The notes below the pieces were generated by a model that was not told the origin of the DNA, did not search any database, and saw only the letters and a program-made list of their open reading frames with translations. Shown here in pieces: positions 6,709-15,472 of a stretch of 32,166 nucleotides of DNA. Position numbers and translations under genes: made by a program. The stretch is taken from assembly GCA_900318035.1 (NCBI GenBank), contig ONJC01000015.1, positions 1 through 32,166 on the forward strand, written 5' to 3'. Origin of the DNA: an uncultured Methanobrevibacter sp. (lineage in GTDB: Archaea; Methanobacteriota; Methanobacteria; Methanobacteriales; Methanobacteriaceae). How positions within the stretch are numbered: position 1 is the first letter of the stretch; each line of letters opens with the position of its first letter.

Positions 6709-8694
6709 ATGAAAAAGTTTTTGAATGTTGCATTAAAATATCAATGGAAAACAATATTAATTATTGCGGTGTTAGTAATTATTCAAACCATATTTCAAAT
6801 GGAAATAATTGATCTGTTCGGCGATGCGTTGACTGGAGTTAAAAGTCAGAATGCCGATTTGCTTTTCAGATCAGGGTTATATATGGTAATATTCACAGTC
6901 ATTTCAATGATTTGCATGTATGCAGTTTCTCGTCTCTCGGTAAGGGTATCTTCAAATGCAACATTCAATATCCGTGAGAAAATCTTTCATATTCTAATGA
7001 ACTTGTCTGATGAGGAAATTGGAAAATTTAAACTTACAGCGCTAATTACCTGGTCAACAAGATCAATGTCCATAGAACAGGGATTTATAGTGATGATACT
7101 CGAACAGTTAATGCTGATTCCATTCACGCTCATGGCAGTTCTATATGAAATAGCATGGATTGATGGGACTTACGCACTGTTCTTCTTAACATTTGTTGGC
7201 ATTCTTGCCGGAATCCTATTTTGGAAAATGAAACAACTTGCAGAAATATTCTTTAAAATTAAAGACATATGGAAAACTAAACAGATTATTCCTATCCAAA
7301 ATAACTATTTTGGCCGACAAAATTCCATTTAAAAAACAGGAGACGGAAGCCGAATTTGAAAATGCATGTGAGGATTCCTATGATATAAGCCTCAAGTATA
7401 TTTCAAGTCAATATTACGTCGGGCCACTGTTATTATGGGGTTTATATGTTCTTGTTTTGATTACATTGGCAATGGTTAATTCCGGATACTCCATTGGATT
7501 TGAAACTGACAGTGTAGTTGATTCATTGATAATTCTGATATATGTTGCCTACTTCATCTCTAGTTTGACGATTATTCCAGCATTTATTGATATATGGCCA
7601 AGCGCATATACCAATTCAGTGCTTTTAGAGGACATCTTTGATTTGGAAGATAAAATCATAAAATCTAAAAACACAAATGATGACTCGAAAAGAATAGAAA
7701 TTGTTGAGGAAGACCTTACCAAAGAGGATGAAGGCATATTGGGGGAAAGAAAAGACATCTTCCAAAAATACACTAGAATATTAAAAGATGATAAGGTCAA
7801 AGTAATAATATCAATGGTCTTACTTATGGTATCTACATTGTGCATGGTTTATGCCCCTAAAGTTGCAGGAAAGACGGTTGATTTATTGATTTCTAATTTG
7901 GATTCGTCCAATGATATTGCTATCTACACTAATATTGCATTGCTGATTGTTTTATATTCTGTAGGATTTCTGTTTAAATTACCTCCGAAGAGAACCATGG
8001 GGATTATTGGTGAAAAAGTAGCTATAATTTAAGAATGGAACTGTTTGATAAGATTGATGCTGTCGGTTCCGTATTCATTCAAGAAAATTCAAAAGGTCAT
8101 ATTCTATCTAGACTAAACAACGATTTAATGTGCATCAAGGACTTCGTTTCTTCTCGCTTTCCTGAAATATATGCGCAAATTCTGTTAATAGCTTTTGTAT
8201 TGGTGTTGATTTTAATTACGGACTTCAGATTGGGTTTAGTATATCTGGGGATAATGCCGATTTATTTAATTTGCTTATATGCATGTCATGTTAAATCTAA
8301 AACCAATTTTAATGGTCATCAAAAGCATTTGGGGCGAATGATGGGCTATTTTGAAAGAGGGCTTGCAAATCGTGATTCATTCCATGAAATAGGGTTTGAA
8401 AAAATCAATCAAACTGTAACTACCTATCATATCAAATCCAGAAACATTGCTAAGATTATGGAGCCTATTACAACATTTTTAGTAAATATAAGTAATATAA
8501 CTGTTTATATTGCAGGTATTTACTTTTTAACAGGTAATGAAATACAGTTGGGAACCCTATTGGCGGTTATTATGTATGGGCAATTATTATCAAATCCTAT
8601 TAAAAAATTAAGTAATTCGATGGTTTCTATTGAAACCTCATTTTCAAGTTTCAAAAGGATATTTTCAATCATTGACTATCAAAAAGACGAATAA
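6709..8694 (+). pseudogene. ABC exporter remnant: two membrane domains, no ATPase domain
   Basis: Three consecutive frames (6709-7332, 7238-8032, 8035-8694) form one degraded reading. The first membrane domain starts MKKFLNVALKYQWK and continues in the second frame with KLNRLFLSKITIL, needing a shift near 7240-7290. After its end (VLLEDIFDLEDKI) comes a charged linker (about 7640-7790) and then a second membrane domain. The junction at 8020-8035 needs one extra base, restoring VAYNLRMELFDKIDAV and the exporter-typical GHILSRLNNDL. No Walker A, signature LSGGQ or Walker B follows either domain. The order suggests two neighbouring half-transporters joined by loss of the first ATPase domain, with the second ATPase also lost. 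A drug or peptide exporter is likely; the substrate is unknown. Confidence 0.75.
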
Positions 8695-8824
8695 TTAAAT
8701 TTAAATTTTAATCAATTTAATTAGTATATTATATAATTCTTTGACATGATTTTGGATGAATAGATTAATATCCTGATTTTTAAGGGGTGAAATTGTTAAC
8801 ATTTCTAAAATGGTGTTGGAAATT

Positions 8825-8853
8825 TTGAGCTTAGTCGGGACAGGCTAACTCAA
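8825..8853 (+). promoter_or_regulatory. Hairpin in the probable leader of the flavoprotein gene
   Basis: TTGAG-c-TTAG pairs with CTAA-CTCAA, giving nine pairs and one bulged C around a GC-rich 10-base loop, TCGGGACAGG. It ends 17-26 bases before the possible starts of the flavoprotein gene. A TATA-like stretch at 8724-8735 would put it inside a leader of about 120 bases. I know no riboswitch class that it matches. Confidence 0.35.
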
Positions 8854-8870
8854 ATAAGAAATAACAAGAG

Positions 8871-9413
8871 ATGATTATAATGGATATTGTAGCAATAATG
8901 GGGTCTCCAAGAAAACATGCAAATACTGACATGTTGCTTGATGAAATGATTCGGGGAGCTGAAGAAAACGGTCACAATGTAGTTAAACATTATATTGGTG
9001 ATTTGGACGTTCATGCATGCAGAGCCTGCGGTGTGTGCATGAGCGGAAGGGGCTGTGTTTTTAAGGATGATGGTTTTACAGTAACCCATCAGATTGCAGA
9101 GGCTGAAGGATTGATTGTTTCAACTCCAATCTATTTCGGCCAGATGACTGGTGATTTGAAGGTATTGCTAGACAGAATGTATGGAATAACTCACAATCCT
9201 TTGATTCCACTATCCGGCAAGGTTGCATTGATTTTTACTCATTTGGGGCCTGAAGGTTATTATGATTCATATATTGAACTTATGAAAATACAGCCTTTTC
9301 AGATGAATATGCATTATCAGATATTGGATGTTCTGGACGTTGGAAGTTTAGGGGACGTTCGAAATCAGCCAAATAAGTTGATTGAAGCATATAAAATAGG
9401 TAAACGATTTTAA
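8871..9413 (+). CDS. Iron-sulfur flavoprotein (flavodoxin-like, NAD(P)H/FMN reductase family)
   Basis: A 177-180-residue flavodoxin-fold protein. GSPRKHANTDML (residues 11-22) is the FMN-phosphate loop and STPIYFGQMTGDLKVLLDRM is the usual flavin-contact helix region. Cysteines 50, 53, 56 and 62 (C-x2-C-x2-C-x5-C) match the compact 4Fe-4S motif of the iron-sulfur flavoproteins studied in methanogens. These carry electrons, often from ferredoxin, and help detoxify oxygen or peroxide. ATG 8880 (MDIVAIMGSPRK) is the more typical family start than 8871; no ribosome site decides it. It appears to be a single gene with its own leader. Confidence 0.85.
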   Translation: MIIMDIVAIMGSPRKHANTDMLLDEMIRGAEENGHNVVKHYIGDLDVHACRACGVCMSGRGCVFKDDGFTVTHQIAEAEGLIVSTPIYFGQMTGDLKVLLDRMYGITHNPLIPLSGKVALIFTHLGPEGYYDSYIELMKIQPFQMNMHYQILDVLDVGSLGDVRNQPNKLIEAYKIGKRF

Positions 9414-9608
9414 TTAAGATTGGACTAATGGTTAGAAAGGAATTTAAAAAAGGAAGATAATCTGGTCTTTATGTGAACTTAACTGTAGTTTGTGTCCTAT
9501 GTTTTATTTATTTCTTTTTTGTTTTTTCTTAAATATGTTTAGAAAAGGAATTAAAATAATCTATTCTGCATCAACAAAAAATAACAAAACATTGATCCTA
9601 CTTTTAGG

Positions 9609-9646
9609 CATTTCTTCTGTAGAAATGGTGGGGTAAACATTATAAT
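9609..9646 (+). promoter_or_regulatory. Putative promoter of the 988-residue protease, with an inverted repeat before the TATA box
   Basis: ATTATAAT (9639-9646) ends 37 bases before ATG 9683, close to the 33-36 bases seen for TATA boxes of the four array genes. Just upstream, CATTTCT (9609-9615) and AGAAATG (9621-9627) form a 7-bp inverted repeat with a 5-base spacer, placed where a regulator could meet the TATA/BRE region. The rest of 9414-9608 is AT-rich with T-runs after the flavoprotein gene. Confidence 0.4.
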
Positions 9647-9682
9647 CTATGCCGAAAAAAATAATTACCAACTATTAAAATT

Positions 9683-12649
9683 ATGGAAGTGGGGACTTTG
9701 AACTATAGAATAATCGTGATGCTTGCAGTGATATTTTCATGCCTGATGGCGATTTCATCGGTCTGTGCAGCTGAAAATACCACTGATGATATAAAAACTA
9801 TAATAATGGATGATGATGTCTCAATCAGTATTAATACTTCGAGGGCAAGCTTCAGTGAACTTGAAAGCGAAATTGCCGGTGTTGATGATGGTGGAGTCCT
9901 GAATCTTTCAAGGGATTATGAATATGTGGACTCTTCACCAAATGGTATTGTGATTTCAAAACCGATTACAATAAACGGAAACGGGCATGTTCTCGATGCA
10001 ACCAACCGGGCAAGAATATTCAATGTCACATCAGACAATGTGACACTTAAAAACATCACTTTCACAAATGGCGGTCAAGTAAATCTCGGTGGGGCAGTAT
10101 ATTCGGGAAACGGCAATCTGACAATTGCCAATTCCGTTTTCATCAACAATTCTGCCATTGTTTCTGGTGGGGCAGTATACCTGAAAGGAGAATCATTTAA
10201 AAACACAATAATCAACAGTAGCTTTGAAAATAACTGTGCAAATACAAGTGGAGGTGCATTCGAGGGATACTTATGCCAAGTTCTCTTGGAAAATGTTAAA
10301 TTCACCAATAACAGTGCATCTCAGGGTGCCGGCGCAGCACTCCAGCATTCGATGGCTGTTTTTGCAGAATGCACTTTCAATGGTAATGTGGCCGAAAGGT
10401 CTGCAGGGGCGCTTTATGCATACTATTCCATAACTTCCGTCGAAGGATGTGTTGTCAGAGACAATAGGGTAATAGGAAAATACCCCTTTGCAGGAGCAAT
10501 TGCCTATTTTGGTTTTGATAACCTAATATTTGATTCACTTATCTGCAACAATTCAATCACAGGGGATTATGGCTATGCAAGTTCAATTTACAATTACGGG
10601 AGGCTCAGCATCACTGACTCTGTCATATCGGACAACAGACAGAAGACAAGAAATGCCGTAAATCAGACGGTCGTTACCACAAGCGGTACTGTCAGCTGCA
10701 TCAATGTCACTTTCGAAAACAACAGTGTGGAATCCGATAACGAAAGTGTGATATATACTCTTTTCTGGCCGCTTGTCTATGGTGAGATATTAGATCCTGC
10801 AACTGAAATTCCATCTTCACTTGATTTGAGGACAATAACATATGCCAATGGTACTGTTGAGGAGCAGTTCAAACCAATTCAAAACCAGGGAAAGTCCGGA
10901 GGATGCTGGGCGTTTTCGGCTACCTCCATTATGGAATACTACTTCAAGAGCCATTACCACAAGATGTATGAGTTTTCCGAAAACAATCTCATCAATATCA
11001 TGGGTGTATATGCAAAGGACGGATGGACTCTGCAGAAGGGTGGCGCAACAGCAAAGGCCGTCGCTTATTGGGCTCGCTGGAGCGGACCTGTGAATTCATC
11101 AGAGGATCCCTTCAATGATTCCTCAAGGTATTCTCCTGACAACTTGACTGTCATGGGACACCTGCAGGATGTAATCTACATTACCTGTGGTGATGTTACA
11201 CAAATCAAGCTGGCTATTATTGAATATGGTCCTGTCGTTGTGGGCTACAAGTACTATGACCCAAAGGTATTCATTCAAAACGGAACCTACCTGGAATCCA
11301 TGGACTCTCCAATCAATCTGTTTCCGAGATATTCTTCTCATCTCGTTTCGATTGTTGGCTGGAACGATACCTATCCAGGATCAAGGTTTGGTGAAGGCAT
11401 TCCGGACGGTGCATTTCTTATAAGAAACAGCTTTTCGGACAGGTTCTTCAATGACACTCTCAATGAAACGGTTTATTTGGAGGGCGGCGGATACAACTGG
11501 ATTTCATATTACGACCTGACTCTTTCAACTGAAAGCATAGCATATGCCATTGTCAATGTGGAGGCAACCGACAACTACAATCGCAATTACCAGTACGACA
11601 CCAAGGGAACTCTCATAAGCATGGGCTACAACTCAGATACCGCATGGTTTGCAAATCAGTTCACAGCTGCAGACAACAGTCCATTGGCAGCATTCAGCCT
11701 TTACACATTTGCTGTCAATTCTACGTATGATGCACGTATCTATGTAAATGGAAAGCTAGAATATGTGCAGAATGCATCCATATCCAATCCAGGATATCAT
11801 ACAATTGCATTGGACGAGCTGGTTGACCTCAACAGGAATGACATTTTCAGGATTGAAGTTAAACTGACATGTCCTGGTTTTGCATATCCCATAGCCCTTG
11901 AAACCGCAGATTCCTCAATGATTACCAAAACTTCCGCAGATCTGAACCAGTCCTTTGTAAGTCCCGATGGCATAAACTGGTATGACATATCTCAGACAAC
12001 CGAAGTGCTTTATATGGAACTTGGAAGCTTAAGCTACAGGAAGATGAACGACACAAATGTGTGCATAAAGGCATTTACCGTAAGGCTCAACACAACTGTT
12101 TCTGCAGCTTCAGTCACTACACAATACAATGGAGGAAAATACCTCACAGTGACACTCATGGATTCAAAAATGCGCCCGATATCAAAGAAAAAGATTACTG
12201 TTGCACTGAACGGTAAGACAAAAACACTCACCACGGATTCAAAGGGCCAAGTCAGGATTTCCACAGATGGTCTGAAGGTTAAAACATACGTTGCAACGCT
12301 TTCATTCAGGGGTGATGCAAGCTATGCTGGTTCAACCTCAAATGCCAAAATCACTGTAAAGAAGGCAACTCCAAAACTGAAGGCTGCAAAAAGGACATTC
12401 AAGAAATCCCTCAAAATCAAGAAATACACAGTCACCCTCAAAAGCAACCGTAACAAGGCATTGAAAAGCAAATGGGTCACTCTGAAAGTCAACAAAAAGA
12501 TCTACAGGGCAAAAACAAACAAGTATGGAAAGGCAACATTCAAGATAACCGGTCTCAAAAAGAAAGGCAGATTCGTTGCAGCAGTTCGATATGCTGGAAA
12601 TAGCTACTACAAGGCCAAGATGGTCAAATCCAAAATAACCGTTAGGTGA
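9683..12649 (+). CDS. Secreted adhesin-like protein with papain-family (C1) protease domain
   Basis: 988 residues. A signal peptide (about 1-29, VCAAEN cleavage region) is followed by a right-handed beta-helix (about 60-350) with repeated GGAVY/NNSA motifs. A papain-type domain (about 372-625) has Q in IQNQGKSGGCWAF, Cys408, His553 (SSHLVSIVGW) and Asn582 (IRNSF). A lectin-like sandwich (about 630-780) and two lysine-rich Ig-like repeats (about 795-988) complete it. There is no LPXTG motif or C-terminal helix, so attachment probably goes through the basic repeats to the pseudomurein wall (inference). It is a paralogue of the four array genes but by eye richer in G and C, and its peptidase is the most divergent (NSFSDRF replaces the usual NSWG). 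Target unknown. Confidence 0.88.
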   Translation: MEVGTLNYRIIVMLAVIFSCLMAISSVCAAENTTDDIKTIIMDDDVSISINTSRASFSELESEIAGVDDGGVLNLSRDYEYVDSSPNGIVISKPITINGNGHVLDATNRARIFNVTSDNVTLKNITFTNGGQVNLGGAVYSGNGNLTIANSVFINNSAIVSGGAVYLKGESFKNTIINSSFENNCANTSGGAFEGYLCQVLLENVKFTNNSASQGAGAALQHSMAVFAECTFNGNVAERSAGALYAYYSITSVEGCVVRDNRVIGKYPFAGAIAYFGFDNLIFDSLICNNSITGDYGYASSIYNYGRLSITDSVISDNRQKTRNAVNQTVVTTSGTVSCINVTFENNSVESDNESVIYTLFWPLVYGEILDPATEIPSSLDLRTITYANGTVEEQFKPIQNQGKSGGCWAFSATSIMEYYFKSHYHKMYEFSENNLINIMGVYAKDGWTLQKGGATAKAVAYWARWSGPVNSSEDPFNDSSRYSPDNLTVMGHLQDVIYITCGDVTQIKLAIIEYGPVVVGYKYYDPKVFIQNGTYLESMDSPINLFPRYSSHLVSIVGWNDTYPGSRFGEGIPDGAFLIRNSFSDRFFNDTLNETVYLEGGGYNWISYYDLTLSTESIAYAIVNVEATDNYNRNYQYDTKGTLISMGYNSDTAWFANQFTAADNSPLAAFSLYTFAVNSTYDARIYVNGKLEYVQNASISNPGYHTIALDELVDLNRNDIFRIEVKLTCPGFAYPIALETADSSMITKTSADLNQSFVSPDGINWYDISQTTEVLYMELGSLSYRKMNDTNVCIKAFTVRLNTTVSAASVTTQYNGGKYLTVTLMDSKMRPISKKKITVALNGKTKTLTTDSKGQVRISTDGLKVKTYVATLSFRGDASYAGSTSNAKITVKKATPKLKAAKRTFKKSLKIKKYTVTLKSNRNKALKSKWVTLKVNKKIYRAKTNKYGKATFKITGLKKKGRFVAAVRYAGNSYYKAKMVKSKITVR

Positions 12650-12820
12650 ATGCACAACCGCATTTGCTTAACTTTTTTTTCAAATACAATTGTCTTTAGA
12701 ACCCTCCGCTAAAACCATTCAATACCAACCGATTATTTTTCACATTGAAATGATTGGACAAACATTAAAGAGAATGACCTGCAATTATAATGTATATAAT
12801 TAGTGTTGGATATCTAGATA

Positions 12821-13621
12821 TTACTCCTTTTCTTTTTTCTTTTTAACTAAATCTTTCATTTCAGCAAATTGGCGATTAACATAGTCATTTACTATTGAAA
12901 CAGCTAAAGTGGCCGTACCGACACCAGATAATATGAAACCGCTCCAGGCCAATATCAACGAATTAAGTTTACCTATTATGTTTTTTCCTGAAGCGTCAAA
13001 GCTGTTGCTTGTAAATGCATTGGACACCATGGTTAGGGAGTCCATAGGAGAAACGTTTTCAACAGGGATGGTAAATAAAAAACTAACCAGTATTATTCCA
13101 AATAACAATATTATGGTTATTCCCAATCCGTTACTTTCAGTATATTCAACAAATTTGCGGAAGTAAACTTTAATGAAATACAAATATCCAATAATATGGG
13201 TCAAATCCAATAAACCAACAATACCCTCTCCAAACAGTATTCCTGTTATGGAACCGAATGGAATTAATAGGAATAATAAAACTTTATCTTTTAAGGAATC
13301 TTTGTCCATTTTAAGGGCAAGATACAGGGAAACAACAATATCCAAAAGATATACAAAATAAAAACCTTCATTCCAATCAAAGGTCAGATATAAGCAAATC
13401 ATGATAATGACCAATATCACCATCAAATAAAAAACTTGCTTTAATAGGAATACTTCTTCAGAAGGAAAATATTCTTGAGGATTTGAAATCCTGGACTTTT
13501 TAAAACGAGCCATTAATCTGCCTTTATTAACAATATATTTGGCAAGGTATATTAAAGCAGCAAAAATTCCCATTGCAACCAATATCTGGAAAATAGAAAC
13601 AAATATCCATTCAATGCCCAT
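12821..13621 (-). CDS. Multi-pass membrane protein, cation-channel-like pore segment (paralogue 2)
   Basis: 266 residues, about six to seven membrane helices and a charged C-terminus ending KKKKEKE. It is a clear paralogue of the gene before it: both have K-x5-KFVEYTxSNxLGxTIILLF and a C-terminal block SGKLNSL/IGKLNSL followed by SGVGxATL. The last third (helix, short re-entrant-like loop SNAFTSNSFDASG, helix) resembles the S5-pore-S6 unit of potassium channels, but the TVGYGD filter is replaced. A channel function is therefore an inference. ATG 13621 overlaps the stop of the upstream gene by one base (TAATG), so the pair is translationally coupled. Confidence 0.7.
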   Translation of the reverse strand: MGIEWIFVSIFQILVAMGIFAALIYLAKYIVNKGRLMARFKKSRISNPQEYFPSEEVFLLKQVFYLMVILVIIMICLYLTFDWNEGFYFVYLLDIVVSLYLALKMDKDSLKDKVLLFLLIPFGSITGILFGEGIVGLLDLTHIIGYLYFIKVYFRKFVEYTESNGLGITIILLFGIILVSFLFTIPVENVSPMDSLTMVSNAFTSNSFDASGKNIIGKLNSLILAWSGFILSGVGTATLAVSIVNDYVNRQFAEMKDLVKKKKEKE

Positions 13622-14400
13622 TATTCTTCCTCTCCTTCTTCAATCAATTTTCTTAATTCTTCAAATTCCTTTTTGAAATGTCTAATTAAAAGCGCCGCCG
13701 TTAATGTTGCAGCACCAACTCCAGAAAGGATATATCCTCCCCAAACCAGCAATAAACTGTTGAGTTTGCCAGAAATAGTATTGCCAAAAGCAGAATATCC
13801 ATTACCTGTAAACTGATTGGAAACAATTACAAGGGAATCTAATGCATTTGCACCTTCAGCATATTGTGTTATGAAAAACCCTGCGAAAATTACTGTAAAT
13901 AACAATATTATAGTTAACCCCAAAGCGTTTGAATTAGTATATTCTACAAATTTGTCGAGATTTAGTTTTGCGAGGTATATAAAGATGAAAGCATGAAGAA
14001 AATCTGCAAAAATTACTAAACTAAGGCCAAACAATGGATAAACTAAAGATCCATATGGAATCAATAACAACCAGATAACTCTATTTTTCCAGGAACTCAT
14101 ATCTAATGTGATTGCGAAATATAATGAAAGTGCAATGTCAAATATTGCAAAATAATATATATCACTTTGTGACCCCACAAGTGAATAGAAAATATTTACA
14201 ACACACAGTGCCATTAAAATTAAATAATAAACCTGTATTAAAGTATGAACTTCATCTTCAGGCAGTAATTCATTGATATTTATTGAGTTTCCATACTTAT
14301 TTTTTAATGTATGATATATGACTTTCCCTAAAAGGGTTAAAACTAGAAAGATAAGAATTACCACGGATAATTGAAACAAAGTACGAGCAAATATTTCCAT
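13621..14400 (-). CDS. Multi-pass membrane protein, cation-channel-like pore segment (paralogue 1)
   Basis: 259 residues and first gene of a two-gene operon. Helices lie at about 10-30, 53-73, 80-98, 105-150 (two), 166-186 and 215-240. The putative pore loop reads SNQFTGNGYSAFGNT before SGKLNSLLLVWGGY. The GNGYSAFG run keeps the Gly-Tyr of a potassium filter but not the TVGYGD sequence, while the following GKL is placed as in potassium channels. The cytoplasmic tail is acidic (EFEELRKLIEEGEEE), opposite to the basic tail of its partner, so a heteromer is plausible. Ribosome site GGTGA (14405-14409) lies close before the ATG. Confidence 0.7.
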   Translation of the reverse strand: MEIFARTLFQLSVVILIFLVLTLLGKVIYHTLKNKYGNSININELLPEDEVHTLIQVYYLILMALCVVNIFYSLVGSQSDIYYFAIFDIALSLYFAITLDMSSWKNRVIWLLLIPYGSLVYPLFGLSLVIFADFLHAFIFIYLAKLNLDKFVEYTNSNALGLTIILLFTVIFAGFFITQYAEGANALDSLVIVSNQFTGNGYSAFGNTISGKLNSLLLVWGGYILSGVGAATLTAALLIRHFKKEFEELRKLIEEGEEE

Positions 14401-14444
14401 AGGTTCACCAATTAACTTTTATATTGGTAATCCTTATTATAATT
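14401..14444 (-). promoter_or_regulatory. Promoter and ribosome site of the membrane-protein operon
   Basis: On the minus strand, ATTATAAT (14437-14444) lies about 37-44 bases before the ATG and GGTGA (14405-14409) four bases before it. This is the same layout as for the protease genes. The rest of the divergent gap to 14614 is AT-rich and holds the plus-strand promoter of the AIM24 gene. Confidence 0.4.
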
Positions 14445-14602
14445 TTAGGAATTGAAAAATTAAATAATTATTTAATAAATCATTAAGATAAATATTACAT
14501 GTCTTTAATAAAGATGTTATATTAAAAATATTTAAGCAGATGACCGAAACCGCTACATTTCAAAATAATTTTATTTGACCGGTTATTTGTAATAAATATT
14601 TT

Positions 14603-14608
14603 AGGTGG
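14603..14608 (+). promoter_or_regulatory. Ribosome binding site of the AIM24 gene
   Basis: AGGTGG lies six bases before ATG 14615 and fixes that start. Confidence 0.6.
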
Positions 14609-14614
14609 TTTAAA

Positions 14615-15295
14615 ATGGAATACGAAATAAAAGGTGGTTCTTTTCCTATTGTAATATGCACATTACAAAAGGGCGAGATAATGAAAAATGAAACAGGAGC
14701 AATGGCATTCATGACTTCTGGTATGAATATGGACACTAATACTGGTGGAGGCTTATTGAAAGGGCTTGGAAGAGCATTAGCTGGGGATACCATATTTTTA
14801 AATTTCTTTACTGCAGAATCTGATGGAGAGCAAGTAGGATTTTCATCATGCACTCCTGGAAAAATCATGCCTATAAGATTGAATGGGTCAAATACAATTA
14901 TCGGTCAGAAAAATGCCTTTTTAGCAGCTGAAGAAGGTGTTAATATTGACATACACTTTAGAGATAAGCTTGGATCCGGAATATTTGGTGGCGAAGGTTT
15001 TATCCTTCAAAAATTTACCGGAAATGGTATGGTATTTTTAGAAATTGATGGGGAAGTCATTGAAAAGGACTTGGCGCCTGGAGAAAAATTATTAGTGGAT
15101 CCTGGTCACATTGCTGCAATGGAAGAAACCGTTGACTTTGACATTGAAAGAGTTAAGGGAGCTAAAAATGTATTATTTGGAGAAGGATTGTTCTTCTCAA
15201 AATTAACAGGCCCCGGCAAAGTATGGATTCAAACAATGCCAATATCCAAATTGGCCGAATCATTAATTCCTTTCTTGCCAGAACGCAAGGAATGA
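14615..15295 (+). CDS. AIM24 / TIGR00266 family protein
   Basis: 226 residues of the AIM24 (TIGR00266) family, a beta-rich fold with internal pseudo-symmetry. Features include MEYEIKGGSFPIV at the start, the glycine-rich TNTGGGLLKGLGRALAGD (about 42-59), the FTAESDGEQVGFSS block, a repeated GEGFILQKFTGNG/GEGLFFSKLTGPG motif and the PGHIAAMEETVDFD segment. The biochemical role in prokaryotes is unknown; the yeast relative is a mitochondrial inner-membrane protein. There is no signal peptide or membrane helix, so it is probably cytoplasmic. It is a single-gene unit, divergent from the membrane operon, and ends at a terminator hairpin. Confidence 0.85.
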   Translation: MEYEIKGGSFPIVICTLQKGEIMKNETGAMAFMTSGMNMDTNTGGGLLKGLGRALAGDTIFLNFFTAESDGEQVGFSSCTPGKIMPIRLNGSNTIIGQKNAFLAAEEGVNIDIHFRDKLGSGIFGGEGFILQKFTGNGMVFLEIDGEVIEKDLAPGEKLLVDPGHIAAMEETVDFDIERVKGAKNVLFGEGLFFSKLTGPGKVWIQTMPISKLAESLIPFLPERKE

Positions 15296-15306
15296 TAATT
15301 AAAAAG

Positions 15307-15332
15307 AGTTTATTTTTTAATAAACTTTTTTT
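15307..15332 (+). terminator. Terminator after the AIM24 gene
   Basis: AGTTTATT and AATAAACT pair around TTTT and are followed by a run of T; A-rich sequence precedes the stem, so it could work in both directions between the convergent genes. Confidence 0.6.
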
Positions 15333-15437
15333 AATCTTATTTTTAAAACAAAACACTGGAATTTAAATTTATTTTAGTTTTACTTAGAATTCAATCTGTT
15401 GTTCATTAAAAAAAGTTCAGATAATTATTTTTTTGAT

Positions 15438-15461
15438 AAAAAAAAGAAAAAAAGAAAAAAA
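15438..15461 (-). terminator. U-tract terminator of the DUF4013 gene
   Basis: Just after the stop codon on the minus strand come three runs of seven or more T separated by single C. Oligo-U tracts are enough to stop archaeal RNA polymerase. Confidence 0.5.
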
Positions 15462-15472
15462 GATTGGTTTGA

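Noticed and set aside
9683..12649. Sortase or C-terminal membrane anchor in the protease-adhesins
   Set aside because: No LPXTG-type motif or terminal hydrophobic helix in any of the five; they end in basic Ig-like repeats.
12338..12655. Long minus-strand frame opposite the Ig-like repeats of the 988-residue protease
   Set aside because: It is a shadow of lysine-rich codons; similar shadows occur opposite the array genes (20662-21054, 27329-27670).
12808..12821. ATATCTAGATAT palindrome near the end of the membrane operon
   Set aside because: It has no loop to form a stable hairpin and no T-run next to it; too weak to call a terminator or site.
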